Positions 44,301 to 55,719 of a stretch of DNA of 64,000 nt are shown here, one piece after another (positions within the stretch are counted from its first letter, which is position 1; every line of letters starts with the position of its first letter). This DNA is from Evernia prunastri (lineage: Eukaryota > Ascomycota > Lecanoromycetes > Lecanorales > Parmeliaceae), in assembly GCA_003184365.1 (NCBI GenBank), contig NKYR01000032.1:248001-312000 (forward strand), given 5' to 3'. A program made the translations under genes and the position numbers. Below the pieces are notes generated by a model. That model was not told the DNA's origin. It was given only the letters and a program-made list of their open reading frames with translations, and made no database searches.

Positions 44301-47300
44301 CACGAGAGATCCTCAATTACGCCGACTGATGGACAGGAAACATTGGATGGAACCGGTGCTTCGTTCGAAGTTGATGACTGCTTGTATTACCTCCAGACAA
44401 TACTCAACATAATCAAACATTCTCCAGCGAACATTGGTGCATCACTTGCTGGGAAGTTGAGCGAGACGAACCTGAAAAGGGACCACCACATTGGGGAGCC
44501 AGAAATCTCCGGACCGGTGAAAGTCTTGGTAGATGCCGAGGAACCCGCTATGACTGTTCAGTCTTATTTGATCCAAGTTTGTATGAGAATTTTGGAGGAT
44601 CATCATCATCGACAGCAAAGCGGTGGCGTCCGCCACAAGATTTCAATTCTACGCCAAACCTCGGCATCTCTTCTGAAGCAGCTACTATCTAGTCCCTCCT
44701 CGACCATGCTTGTGGCGATGAACCTGGAGGACTCTCTGATTGGAATTTTATCGTGGTCTGTCGAGCAATCAGATCATATGCTTCAACTCCCGTTGATGGA
44801 TGTCATCTTGGTAATCCTAAGGACACGGATAACTAAAAATGACGTTCTATCCACCTCTCATCGAAGGCCCACCTCCCGTGACACTATTCGCAGTGCTTCT
44901 CAACTATCTGTCTCTACAGAAAAGAGCGACAGAGACAATTTACCCATTGAGCCGTCAATACAGACGTCAGTTCTTTTAGACTGTCTGACATTCGGCATCG
45001 GTTCGCCCAACAATCAACCAATCCTTGAGCAATGGATACGGTTCCTAGACAATTGCTTACCATTCTACAGCGGTAACATATTTCAGGTTCTAATGCCGCT
45101 CGTCGACACTTTCAGCAGAAGCATCGATTCGGTTTTCCAAGACTTGAAAGCTGTATTTGCCGGCACTTCACGCGGATCGCATGGTGCTGGGGAGCCGATC
45201 ACTGTTCTCAATGCGTTCGTCAATGGTCTCGAACAGGTTCTTGCAAGAGGTCATGATCAATTACTTCAAGATGAGGGACATTCAATAACTATCAAGAGTC
45301 CGGAGCAAGTACAAGGCTTCTTTGGCAACATGGTCTCAGGGGTTTTTACTTCCGAGGTACAGAAGTCGAGGCCAACCACAGCTAACAATCGTCTGACTGT
45401 CTTGCTTTGCTTCAAAGATGCGGTGAGAGTTTCCTTCAATATGTGGTCCTGGGGAGACGGTAGATCAGAAGGTTCACCATATGATGCTGCAGTCTCGGCA
45501 TCGTTCAGCTACATGTCAATACGGTTGAGGAATCGCGCTCGCCGGATGTTGGAACACCTGTTCGCAGCAGAGGCCTTGGAATGCTTGGAGACCCTTGTTG
45601 AGTTCTGGCACAAAGCAGGATCAGAAGGTGGCTTGGCTCAATCTACCACTGTCTTCAATCTGTTGCATGCTCTGGAGGCATCAAGACCAAAGAACACGAT
45701 CCCAGCTCTGTTTAATGCCATGTATAGCCGAACAAACCCGAACGTTCTAGATCCCATACGGAAGTCAACCTTGACCTCCGAATTATCTGATGTTAACCTC
45801 GCTATATTCCTTGTAGCATACACAAGGTCTATGGAAGACGACGCACTAGATGAGATATGGACTGATTGTATGACCTTCTTGAGAGATGTCCTCGGTAACC
45901 CGTTGCCTCACAGACAGACTCTACCAATCTTGCTAAAGTTCACTGCAATATTGGGCGAAAAGATAGACAATACCAATTTTGGGGAGCAGCGCAAGATGCG
46001 CCGAGACATTGGAGTAGGTCATTTTCCGATGATTTTTCTCAAAGACAATTGCTGATGTATAGATAGGACCTCTTCGTTCGTCTGCTTGCTGCTACTTTCA
46101 CTATTAAACCACTGGCATTCTCTCAAGACCTTCCCTTGTCGACCAAAGAAGAGAAAGGTCTCCACCACCCTTCAGCTTCCCCCACCACCTCAGGACACAT
46201 TGATTCAGAGGATGTTGTCGGCATCATTGCTTCAATATTGCCCAACATTTCAAAAATCCTGGTTGATACAGACCGAATAACTGCAGCTACATTGACAATT
46301 TCCACGCAGGTACTTACGCCGACCTTCCGATGGAAGACATTCCCGCGAAACGTCACAGGAAGTTTACTTGACATAATGAGAACAATGTCGCGCATCCCCG
46401 AAGCATCAAAATCTTGGAAAAAAGACGTTGCAGAAGCATTCAACGACCCAAGATTCTTCCACGCATACTCATTGGAACTTGTCTGGACCGGTTGGATGCC
46501 GATACTACAGCAGTGGACTTTCCTAGACAAAGATCGTATGCCGGAATTGCTGTCTCGTCTTTCATCACCGACGTCCGCGGGTATCATGTTTGGTGTTGGA
46601 GCTTCTTCGGCCAGGCTCGAAGCAGACCGAAAGACCCAGCTTAATCTTCGCAGGATGGCCACTCTGATGCTATCTGCCGACAATGATATGTTCGTTGTCA
46701 ACCTAGGCGGCCTCCAAGAAAAGCTTGTCGATCTGATGACAGCCACCGCCGCTTCTTCGCCCTCATCAATAACGCGATCTGAGGTCTATATGGTTCTTCG
46801 GGCGCTAATCCTGAAGACCTCGCCAGTGCACCTGGCTCCATTTTGGCCTGTCGTCAATGCTGAGCTGTATGACGCGTTGTCGTCCCTATATCCTACAGAG
46901 ACCCATGACACATACAATACATCATGCGTGCTACAAGCGGCAAAGCTCCTGGACACTCTGTTGACAATAGCGCCAGACGACTTCCAACTACGCGAATGGC
47001 TTTTCGTCACCGACACCATAGACGCTGTTTACAGGCCGCCGGACTGGCGGCCCGTTGCCCTCGTTGATGGTCTGGCAGAGACTCTGGATTCCCGGGCAGG
47101 TGCTCCACACAGTGGCATCAACCCTCTCGTTGGCACACAGCAGGGGTTACGCAAGCCGCTGCTTACGTGCGCAGTCGTGGGCGACGTCCCGATGGAAAGC
47201 ATGGTCGATCAGGTTCTTCGCCCATTCCTTCGCCAGCTGTCTATTAGTGCTTTCGAAAGCACTTACAGAATGGAGGCGCCGGACCGTCAGGCTTGCTGCG

Positions 47301-47344
47301 ATGATCTTCTACGTGACCTTTTCAACGAAAGTACACTGGTCTAG
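41384..47344 (+). CDS. DOP1: DOP1 / Dopey family protein
   Basis: Dop1 (DopA in Aspergillus) is a large peripheral membrane protein that works with Mon2 and flippases in endosome-Golgi traffic and affects morphogenesis. The spliced protein has 1913 residues, the right size. The Dopey N-terminal domain is clear, with KDKGYRRYASNVERALSLFD, QEWADYIAFLGRLLKAL, HKALVAKRLAQCLDPTLPSG, VHQKALEVYAYVFSTL, LPLYLPGLAPTLSFASLSV and LKAITLALLPGLEEETSEEF. A long helical middle and C-terminal block follow, the latter with LFVRLLAATFTIKPLAFSQ and LLSADNDMFVVNLGGLQEKL. Introns are 41439-41498, 41627-41678, 41829-41882 and 46014-46066. The start at 41384 (MPVNASQ) is tentative, because the first intron's acceptor was chosen to keep frame. 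Confidence 0.93.
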
Positions 47345-47648
47345 CGTTCTCCACAATGTTGATTAGAGGGCGGATATTGTATCAAGTGTAGAAGATGCAC
47401 CTTCTGGGATAAGTGGCGTATAATGTCTTACAGATGATACCCAATAAATCGAGGATTTCAGCTCTTTAAAGAGTGTATGAAGTAAAGTAAACGGACACCT
47501 TGTAATCATGTGCCGAGCTCTATCACTTCACACCCATTCAGTATGATCCTAAAAGCTACCTTGCCCACTCGCTTGTTGCGGACCTATCATACACTTTGCA
47601 TTGGCCAAGCATATTCAAGTACAACAAATCATGCAGGATACTATAGGG
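47345..47648. other. Convergent spacer between DOP1 and VPS27
   Basis: About 300 bp separate the two stop codons and should hold both 3' UTRs. Nothing else was recognised. Confidence 0.5.
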
Positions 47649-49930
47649 TCATAATTCTATCAGCTGTTCCTCCACTTGCTTTGGTTGCGGCTGATGGTTC
47701 GGAGCTGCAGGGAAAGAATCTTGCGTATATGCATTCATTGATGGGTAAGGTGCGTTGTAGCTTTGCGGTGGTTGTAAGGCAGGGGTTCGCTGTTGTTGCC
47801 AGTATGGCTGTTGTTGTGGCTGGGGCAGGGGAAGAGCATGTTGTTGAGGCGGATAAGATTGCTGTTGTTGGGGCAAACTTTGGTGGCTCTGTTCCGGAGA
47901 TGGTGCTGAGGCGTATTGATTGTGGTTCGCTTGCTGTTGTGGATACGATTGAGGAGGTGAGATCTGCGGTTGGCTTTGGTTGTAATATGCTGCGGCTGGA
48001 TCTTCCATGACAGGTGTATGAGGAGGCGCTTCCATGGGTGATGGTTGGTATTGCTGGTGATTCTGAGCTTGACTGGGAGAGTAGTAGGGCGTTTCCTGGA
48101 TCTGGTTTGGCGAGCGTGGGTAGCTTTGCAAGCTGGATGCTCGTTGAGTTGCTTGGGCGTTGTGTTGCAGGCGTTGATCGTAAGTAGATGATGTATTCGA
48201 GGGTGCTCTATCCCGTTGTATATACTGTGACTGAGTCGGAGGATAGTTGCTGTATTGCGATTTTGGAGGAGCATATGTATCGATCTGCGGTGGTGCACCG
48301 TTCATGTTGTAGTAACTCTCTGCTCCACCTTGGCCACTCGGCGCTTCTGTAGGTATCGTAGGGTACATTGGCTGCGCTGCATGTGATCTAGTCCCATAGC
48401 CTCCTAAATTATGCTGGCCGTAAGTACTCGAGAGACGGTCTTCCAACATCCGATCATAGTACCGAACAACAGTGGCTAGTTTAGAGTGCAGATCGAGAAG
48501 AGTATCTGAGTATGTCAGTAAGGATTGCTTTGCCAAGATGGCGGCGCTTACCATGTTTACTCATGGTCTCCCCATACGATCTCGCAAGCTTTGGCCTCAA
48601 AGCTCCGATGCCTTCGTACAACTCCTGGATTTGAGGCTCTCTTAAGACCGTACCCGGTGGCTGATGCTGCAATCGATCGACCAGGGTAGAAAAGAGGTTG
48701 ATGTTTTCGGCTTCAACAGGAGTCAGCTCGTATTTGGTGTTTGGAATTACCACGTCAGCGTTCGCAGTTGCCGTATGACTTGAGGCCTGCTTCTTCAAAT
48801 TCGCAGCATGCTTTTTCTTTTGCTCCTCCATCTCTTTTATCGATGCTGCAATCGCGGCATTCAAATCAGGGTCTTCTTCTTCGTCTGGAGGCCTAGCAGT
48901 CTTGGACGGTCCGTCGGGTATTGAAGACTTGCGTTGTGCTTGTAATTGAGATTGGGGGACGTATCCAGCGCCAGAGTGTCCTTTGACTTCCTCAAGGCTC
49001 ATCTGTAGCGCTCTCTTCAGATCATCATCGAATCCTTCATCGACTCGCGCATCACGGGGCTGCATCGGACTACGATGTCTTATTATGCTTGCATTCCCTT
49101 TGGCAAGTGACCTTTCTGGAAGAGGCCCGCTGCGAGATTTGTCTGTCAACTTGGCATAACAGCCGTCGTCGACCCTCACAGCTTGCATGATTCCCAGATG
49201 CGGCAATGGTATTGTTTTAGTAGAGCATTGAGCGTCGAACACGTTCCCACAGTTCCGGCAGTGATGTTTTCGATTCGTGAAGCTGAATGCCGTTCGACAT
49301 CGCATGCAAACGTCTGAGTCTATCCACTCCGGTGGCTGTCTCGCAGCTCAGCATCTGGCAGTGAAATATAGCACAGCGACACTCACAGCGCTGCTGTCGA
49401 GCATACTGCTAGACATCTCGATCTTTGGAGGAAAGCGAAAACCTTCTCTTTGTAGTGTCCTGTACGTTTCTCCAATATAGGATGCGTCGCTCCGACCTTC
49501 TGTGCCGCTGGCCCAGACCTGTACAAGCTCTAGGATCTTGGACTTTACGTCGTCGTTCGGTGCAGCACTACCATATGCTTTCAATAAGGACGTTAGGTTG
49601 TCCATAAACTCTCTTGAGGCGATCTCTGCCAAAAAGTGTGATCCTCCATTCTTGACACACGTATCTGTGAGCTGAAATTTTGTCAGTTCACTTCTCTCTG
49701 GACCACATACGATATATTGAAAACCCTACCTTCAAGGTCGCTAGCTGAATGTTCGGGTTCTTGTGTCCTATTCGTCGCTTCAGCGATCTCATAGCCTCTT
49801 TCGGCTGAACACTTTTGGACCGAATAATGTCAGAGACCTCTAAATTCAGTGCAATGTCCTCCAAGCTGGACGAGGTTGCCTTTTCGATCTGCTCATCAAG
49901 GGCGGAGTTGGATGCAAACCAGCCCGCCAT
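47649..49930 (-). CDS. VPS27: ESCRT-0 subunit VPS27
   Basis: Vps27, with Hse1, collects ubiquitinated cargo on endosomes for multivesicular-body sorting. The spliced protein has 708 residues. The VHS domain is at about 1-150 (LDEQIEKATSSSLEDIALNLE, ASREFMDNLTSLL). A FYVE zinc finger lies at about 163-225, with WIDSD, the PI3P-binding basic motif RKHHCRNCG and RVDDGC. Two ubiquitin-interacting motifs follow near 264-280 (DDDLKRALQMSLEE) and 317-333 (DPDLNAAIAASIKEMEE), then the Hse1-binding helical region. A Gln/Pro/Tyr-rich tail ends in QLIEL, a clathrin box. Introns are 49672-49729, 49336-49386 and 48506-48551. The first ATG is 49930. It is head to head with the ubiquitin protease gene. Confidence 0.96.
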
Positions 49931-50478
49931 GGTGCTGTGAATATGCAAAGCTGAAAAGAAAGTCCTGGTGGCTCAGTAGAGAGATTCGCCGTCTTCTATT
50001 TCGATGACGGTCCTGTAGGCACTGGGAAAATGAGTGCTTGATGATTGACGAGCAGGCAGGCTGCTTGGGTGAAAGTTGATGGTCCAGGCTGTCGTTGATT
50101 TGACTGAGAATTGAGCCTCATAAAGTCTTGGCATGACGGAGGGTAAGTTTTAGCGCCCGCCACATGGGGAATCCGAGGTGATGCCTCGCGGCGACAGTCA
50201 AATCGCAAACAATAGATGTAAATCTCATCTTGATGCCTAATCTACAAGCATTCACACCGTACTTCAAGGAATGCTTTGCCGAGGAATCACAGTGCTTCAG
50301 ATTGAAATGCTTCAGCTGCAGTAACGTCCATGAAGCAGATAGACTCACCACCTTCGAGACATCCCCATTCGTTTTCAACCACTGCCCGCATTCATCTGCG
50401 AGAAGCGCCATGGATGCAGGTCTTGGGTGTCTGGACTTCCGGTGATCTTGACTACGGAAGAGCAAGTGACTATCGGTC
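49931..50478. promoter_or_regulatory. Bidirectional promoter between VPS27 and the ubiquitin protease
   Basis: A 548-bp region lies between the divergent start codons. No TATA box or known factor site was identified by eye. Confidence 0.55.
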
Positions 50479-53400
50479 ATGACGATCAAAGAGCCTTCCA
50501 ACCGTCGTGTCGTCCCACAGTTCAATCCCTATGTCCCATCGAATCGACAGAGCGCTGTCTATCCGAGTTCTCCAAGCTGGACTAACAGTCAACGCACAAA
50601 CTCAAGTATGAATGTCAGTGGTCCTGTAAACGCCCGGTTCCCACATATCAAGGATCTGCAGGGAAAGGCGAACGCTTCCGTGAGGAATATTGACCCTCAC
50701 ATGCCGGTACGTAAACTCTTTAGTCATTATCAATTCCTTCCGGCTCTCAACGTCTTTATCTGAGCTTTGACTCATATGAAATAGATTCGCTCTCTCTTGA
50801 GCCGCGCGCAGGAATCTACAGGCCAGGTTGAGACGTGTGTCAGCTTCAAGCGACCAGACAGGGCATATGTGGAATATCTTGTCAGCTCAGAGCTGTTACT
50901 CAACATCATACCAAAGCACAAGGACTTTCCCGCCTTCAATGATCGAGGAGACTCGCAAAAGATATACAAGTCCTTGCGTAAGGTCAGTGACAAGACCCCG
51001 TGGTCAGGCATTTGTTCTCAAAATGAATTGGCCCACAAGAGACTGCGGGTCAGGAGCATAAACGCTGACGAAGTTTGCAGCAAAATGTGACGCAACACGA
51101 AATGTTGCGACAGATCTATAACGTGATTGTCGAAGATAATCTGAGTAGCGGTGTCAGACCCTCGGACCAATATTCGTCCTCACGTCCTTCATCAATCTAT
51201 TCAGATACAAACGAAGTCTCTAATGGCCATCAACGACCACTTTCAATGCCGGATACCCCGACTACCAGTAAAAGAATGACGGACGAGCTCTTCTTGCCGT
51301 CATCGCAAACGACGTTTCAAACATCCGGGCAGTATCAACCCCAACCACAGGCGGCATCAATAGCGCAAAGGGCCCGGCCAGTCGTGCGTCCCAAGCCGTT
51401 GGGACTTCAAGCTGTATCAAATTCTCGTGGTACATCCCCTCACCCTACCTCTGACGATGCTCTTGCCGAGCGCTTCTCCCATCTCAGAGTGCAACGAAAG
51501 AACCTGCCAGCAAGGCCTGCGGAGGGACAACGTAACGTATCACACAATGGCCTTGTCGAGGTGCCTTCACCTACTGAGTATACACCCTCATCTTCTGAGG
51601 ATTCGGCTTCGCCTGCCTACATTCCTCCACAGTCCGAAGGACCACCTTCGCCTGGAAAGCCTTCTGGGCCGCGTGAAATGCAACCACCTACATTCCCTCC
51701 ACCTCCAAAACTTCCTCCACCGCCTCCAAAGATACCTCTAAACCTCCTGACAGAGACACAATTACCAAGAGCACCGAGTCGTGCCTACAATCCCTCCAAA
51801 AGCGTCGTCGCGACAAACCTGCCCACCCTCAATAGAAAGCGGAGTGTAATCGGAACGGACTCCCATTCGCCGCAGTCTTTCAAACGATTTTCAGGGCATT
51901 TACCGTCGGCAAATAGCTACTCTCAGTCTACGAGATCAAGTGCGAGCTTTGAAGGGGTCCCGCTTGCGCAGACCCTGTCGGCGGAGACGCGTCATAGAAC
52001 GTCAATATCCGCACCTGAGCTCTATGAGCGTCTCCAGACCTCCGGTGTTCTTCTGATCGATGTTCGAAGTCGTGAGGAGTACGACCAAGGCCATATCTTT
52101 GCTAATTCGATCATGTGCATCGAGCCTTTAGGTTTAAAGGCAGGGCTTTCGGCCGAGGAATTGGAAGAACGATTGGTGGTTTCGCCCGAAGTTGAAGTTT
52201 CCCTTTTTGAGCTTAGAGACGAATTTGATCTGGTTGTCTACTATGATCTGAAGACCTCTTCGACTGGATTCCTTACTGGGCCCCCAGCTGGGACCGAAGC
52301 TGATGCATTGAGAGCTCTTCATGATACTCTGTACGAATTCAATGCCTACAAGCCGCTGCGCAGACGACCTTTAATGCTAAAAGGGGGCCTTGTCGCCTGG
52401 GCTGAGCTTGTGGGTCCTCAAGCTCTTGTTACTTCGAACTCTGCCGCTTTAGTTGGATCTCGAACCGTGTCAAGAAAACCCGGAAGGCCAATTGGGCGCG
52501 TTCCCATGGCGAGCGCAAATTCGAGCTTAGAGGTGCGAAAGCGTAGACTCAGGGATCAGAAACCACTCAACCCCGACGAAGAGAAATCGTGGCTTGAGAC
52601 AGCATCGAGGGAGGAGGTAGACCCGGCGGATTATCGACACGCCCAAAGCGATGGAGATACAGATTCGAACAGCGATGAGCCTAGGTCACCATTCATCCAA
52701 ACGTACGAAGACTTCCTGAGAAGGTTCCCCGAGGTTTCGCCAATGCAGCAGTCAATGATGGTCTCATTGCCTCCGCCGCCACCACGGGCTCGACAGCCAG
52801 TACCGCCGCCTCCAGAACGATCATTACCCAGTGTACCTTTACGGCCACCTCCTGCAGTCCCTCGGCCCAGTTATAGTGGTGTGACAGAACGAGAATCTAC
52901 TCAATACCCTCCAACTTCGCGACAGTCCTCGTCTAGACAACATCCACTGTACACATCGAGATCTATCTCTCACTACCTAAAACTCCCAAGAACAGGCCTC
53001 ATCAATTTTAGCGTGACCTGCTACATGAATGCCACCATTCAGTGCCTTCTCGCCACCATACCCCTGTCACATTATTTTCTAGACAATAAATGGAAGGACC
53101 AAACCCAGAAAAATTGGAAAGGCTCCAACGGTATCATGCCCGGCATCTATGCCAACCTCATTCGTAGTCTTTGGAAAGACGACGTCCAAGCTATCCGTCC
53201 AAGCTCCCTGCGCAGCTTTTGTGCACGACTCAATCAGGAATGGGGTGTGGACCGCCAGCAGGACGCTAAGGAATTCTTTGATTTCCTAGTCGACTGTTTG
53301 CACGAGGATCTCAACGAGAATTGGAACCGTACTCCTTTGCGACCGCTTACTTTGAGAGAAGAGATGGACCGCGAGCGTATGCCTATCCAGACAGTCTCGA

Positions 53401-54110
53401 GAATTGAGTGGAACCGTTACACGCACCGCGAGAAGTCCTGGATCTCAGACCTCTTTGCAGGCCAACACGCTTCCCGGCTCCGTTGTACGACTTGTCAAAA
53501 TACTTCTACCACTTACGAGGCCTTCTACAGCATTAGCGTTGAGATCCCACGCTCTTCCGGCAGACGACCTTGGGATATTCACGATTGCCTGCGCAGCTAC
53601 TGCCACGAAGAGAGGCTCAGTGGGGACGAAGTGTGGAAGTGCCCACATTGCAAATGTGAGAGGGAGGCGACGAAGCAGATTACGATCACGAGAGCGCCAC
53701 AATTTCTAGTCGTGCACTTCAAGCGCTTCGAGATGCAAAAGGGTCAGAGTGCGAAGAAAGTGCATACGCCCATTGGCTTCCCACTGTTTGGCCTGGACAT
53801 GCAATCCTACATGATTTCTCAAGCCTCCAAAGAAGCTCATGATCACTCAAGGATGGACGAGCCGATCAGAGATGCAGCAACAACACCACCTTACCTTTAC
53901 GATGCGTATGCTGTCATGAGACACATAGGCACTTCGGGAAATGGCGGTCACTATATATCGCTTGTCAGAGACGCCGCGAGAGGTAACATTTGGCGCAAAT
54001 TCGACGATGAAAGGGTCACAGATTTTGATCCCAACAAGCTGAAGCCAGATCAAAGGCTTCAGAACGAGCAGGCGTATTTGGTGTTCTACGGGAGAGCTGT
54101 TGCGCGGTAA
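50479..54110 (+). CDS. Ubiquitin-specific protease with rhodanese-like domain (Doa4/USP8 type)
   Basis: This 1151-residue deubiquitinase resembles yeast Doa4/Ubp5 and animal USP8, which recover ubiquitin from endosomal cargo. Domains in order are an N-terminal USP8-dimerisation-like helical region (about 50-160), a long Pro/Ser-rich linker, a rhodanese-like domain (about 448-600) and the USP catalytic domain (about 775-1150). The rhodanese active-site Cys is absent (LVVYYDLKTS), so that domain is probably structural. Catalytic Cys789 lies in GLINFSVTCYMN and His1099 in GGHYISLV. The zinc cysteines CTTC and CPHC are intact. The Cys box lacks the usual Leu-Gly-Asn before TC. Introns are 50707-50784 and 50983-51080. 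The N-terminus MTIKEPSNRRVVPQFNPY starts at the first ATG. Confidence 0.92.
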
Positions 54111-54309
54111 TGTTCGATATCGGTTGGACTGAATTACGATTGGGTTTTGAAAGAGCCCTTGGGAGGGCCCTCGCAAGAGAGTTTGCATTGGCACGGCGTT
54201 TGGGCCATAGAGTCCATTTTCATGGCATTTTAGCGTCTCATGACTGATGTGGACCCATTTCAAGCTGAAGCTGAATTCATTGATGGCATATGAACACTTC
54301 CTCTAATCT

Positions 54310-55424
54310 CTACCGCCTCGCACCTCCAATCTCCTTCCCCGCTCGATAACTCGTCACCTTCTCCCACTCCACCTTCTGCCTCGTTACGGGCAACTGCCTC
54401 CTGAGACTCTTGAACTCCCCCTCACTCAACCTGCTAAAGCCCCTGTTCAACTCCTCCTGCCAGCCCCTCTCCACCTTTGCAATCGTCTTCATGATCTCGC
54501 CCGCCGACGCATTCGCCGCGCTCGGCGGAAGCGTCTTCGTGGTGAGCAACCGCACGTTCCCGTCCTCGTAGTAGTGCACGTCGCACTTCAGGGTGCCGGT
54601 CAGAGTGCTCGTTGCCGGGTGGTAGAGGTAGGTTGTGCGGAGGCGGCCGTTCCAGAAGTTGGAAGGGGAGTACTTGTTCGAGACGAGGAGGATGGCGAGG
54701 GAGGAGTCGGTGGGGAGGACGGCGTGCGTGGAGGACGGGTAGTGTTCGCGGGCGTGAGCGGCGAGGGTTTTCGAAAGGGAGGTTCTGGGAAGCAGGAGGG
54801 GGGTGTTAGTGTCGTGGGTACGTTTTGTCTGCGTGCTTGGGACGCCTGGGGGTGGACCGTACATGAGGTCTGTATGCTCCGACTCGAGGGCGTATGATTG
54901 CACATCTGACGCTTTCTACCCTCTCCTGTCAGCCATTCCCTCTTCTTCCTGACCTGTCGGACGCTCCATACTTGTGCTATATGGTCGAACAGAAACGAGC
55001 TCTGGCTCTCGGCATCATAGTATCGCCCATCTCCGAGCGAATTATATGAGCTGATTAGGACCTGATCTCCACACAATTAGACTCTATTTGCCCTTTTCGA
55101 ATTATATGTAGGACTGTTCTCACATTCTTTCCACTACCAGATAGCTTGACCGTAGTCATCTGATCCTCATTGTACTTTTGGAACGCTGGACGAGCTTTCT
55201 CGAGGAGAGATGGGTCGTCTTCGGTCAGGGTCTTGATATCTGTACAGTGTGAGCCGTGGACACTCATCATCTGACAGCAGATTTATAATGTACCGTTTAC
55301 GACATCTGCTAGCTGGGGAAGTATGTCAGATTGTGTCAACGTAGCACATGCGCGAAGGGCATACCTCCCCAGGCGGAGCGCCTTCAATGAATGCGGAAAC
55401 CGCTGCGACGTTATTTGAGGCCAT
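54310..55424 (-). CDS. CAP1: F-actin-capping protein subunit alpha
   Basis: This is the alpha subunit of the heterodimeric capping protein that blocks actin filament barbed ends at cortical patches. The spliced protein has 296 residues. Family landmarks are VSAFIEGAPPGELADVVN, LLEKARPAFQKYNEDQ, VLISSYNSLGDGRYYD, FLFDHI, SNFWNGRLRTTY, VHYYEDGNVRLL and a C-terminal EELNRGFSRLSEGEFKSLRRQLPVTRQKVEW region. Introns are 55313-55374 (here bounded 55313-55364 by the GAG/GTATGC donor), 55240-55293, 55062-55123 and 54916-54971. Exon 2 is only 19 nt. The start ATG at 55424 gives MASNNVAAV. It is convergent with the ubiquitin protease gene with 199 bp between stops. Confidence 0.94.
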
Positions 55425-55719
55425 GATGGGCCCGAAATTCAATCAGAATGTTCTTTATGCCGCATGGGCAAACCGAAGGCGGGTATTTAAAGAGATCGTA
55501 TTTATTGAGCGGGAGTGCTGTTTGGGGCGAGACCAGATCGTCTACGGACTACCAAACGACAAGATGGTTCATTGCTACGGATGTTGTTGATCGTAGCAGC
55601 ACCGCAGTCTTTATATGTCTTACATGTTGTTATTGATGAATAGCCGCATTGTATGCTCCAAAAAAAACAATTCGCCGATGGGGTATCGCAATGCAAATAA
55701 CCGCCAGCACCCTCTGCCG

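Noticed and set aside
47510..48010. 166-codon plus-strand frame rich in Val/Ala
   Set aside because: It is antisense to the Gln/Pro-rich tail of VPS27; the composition is explained by complementing Gln codons.
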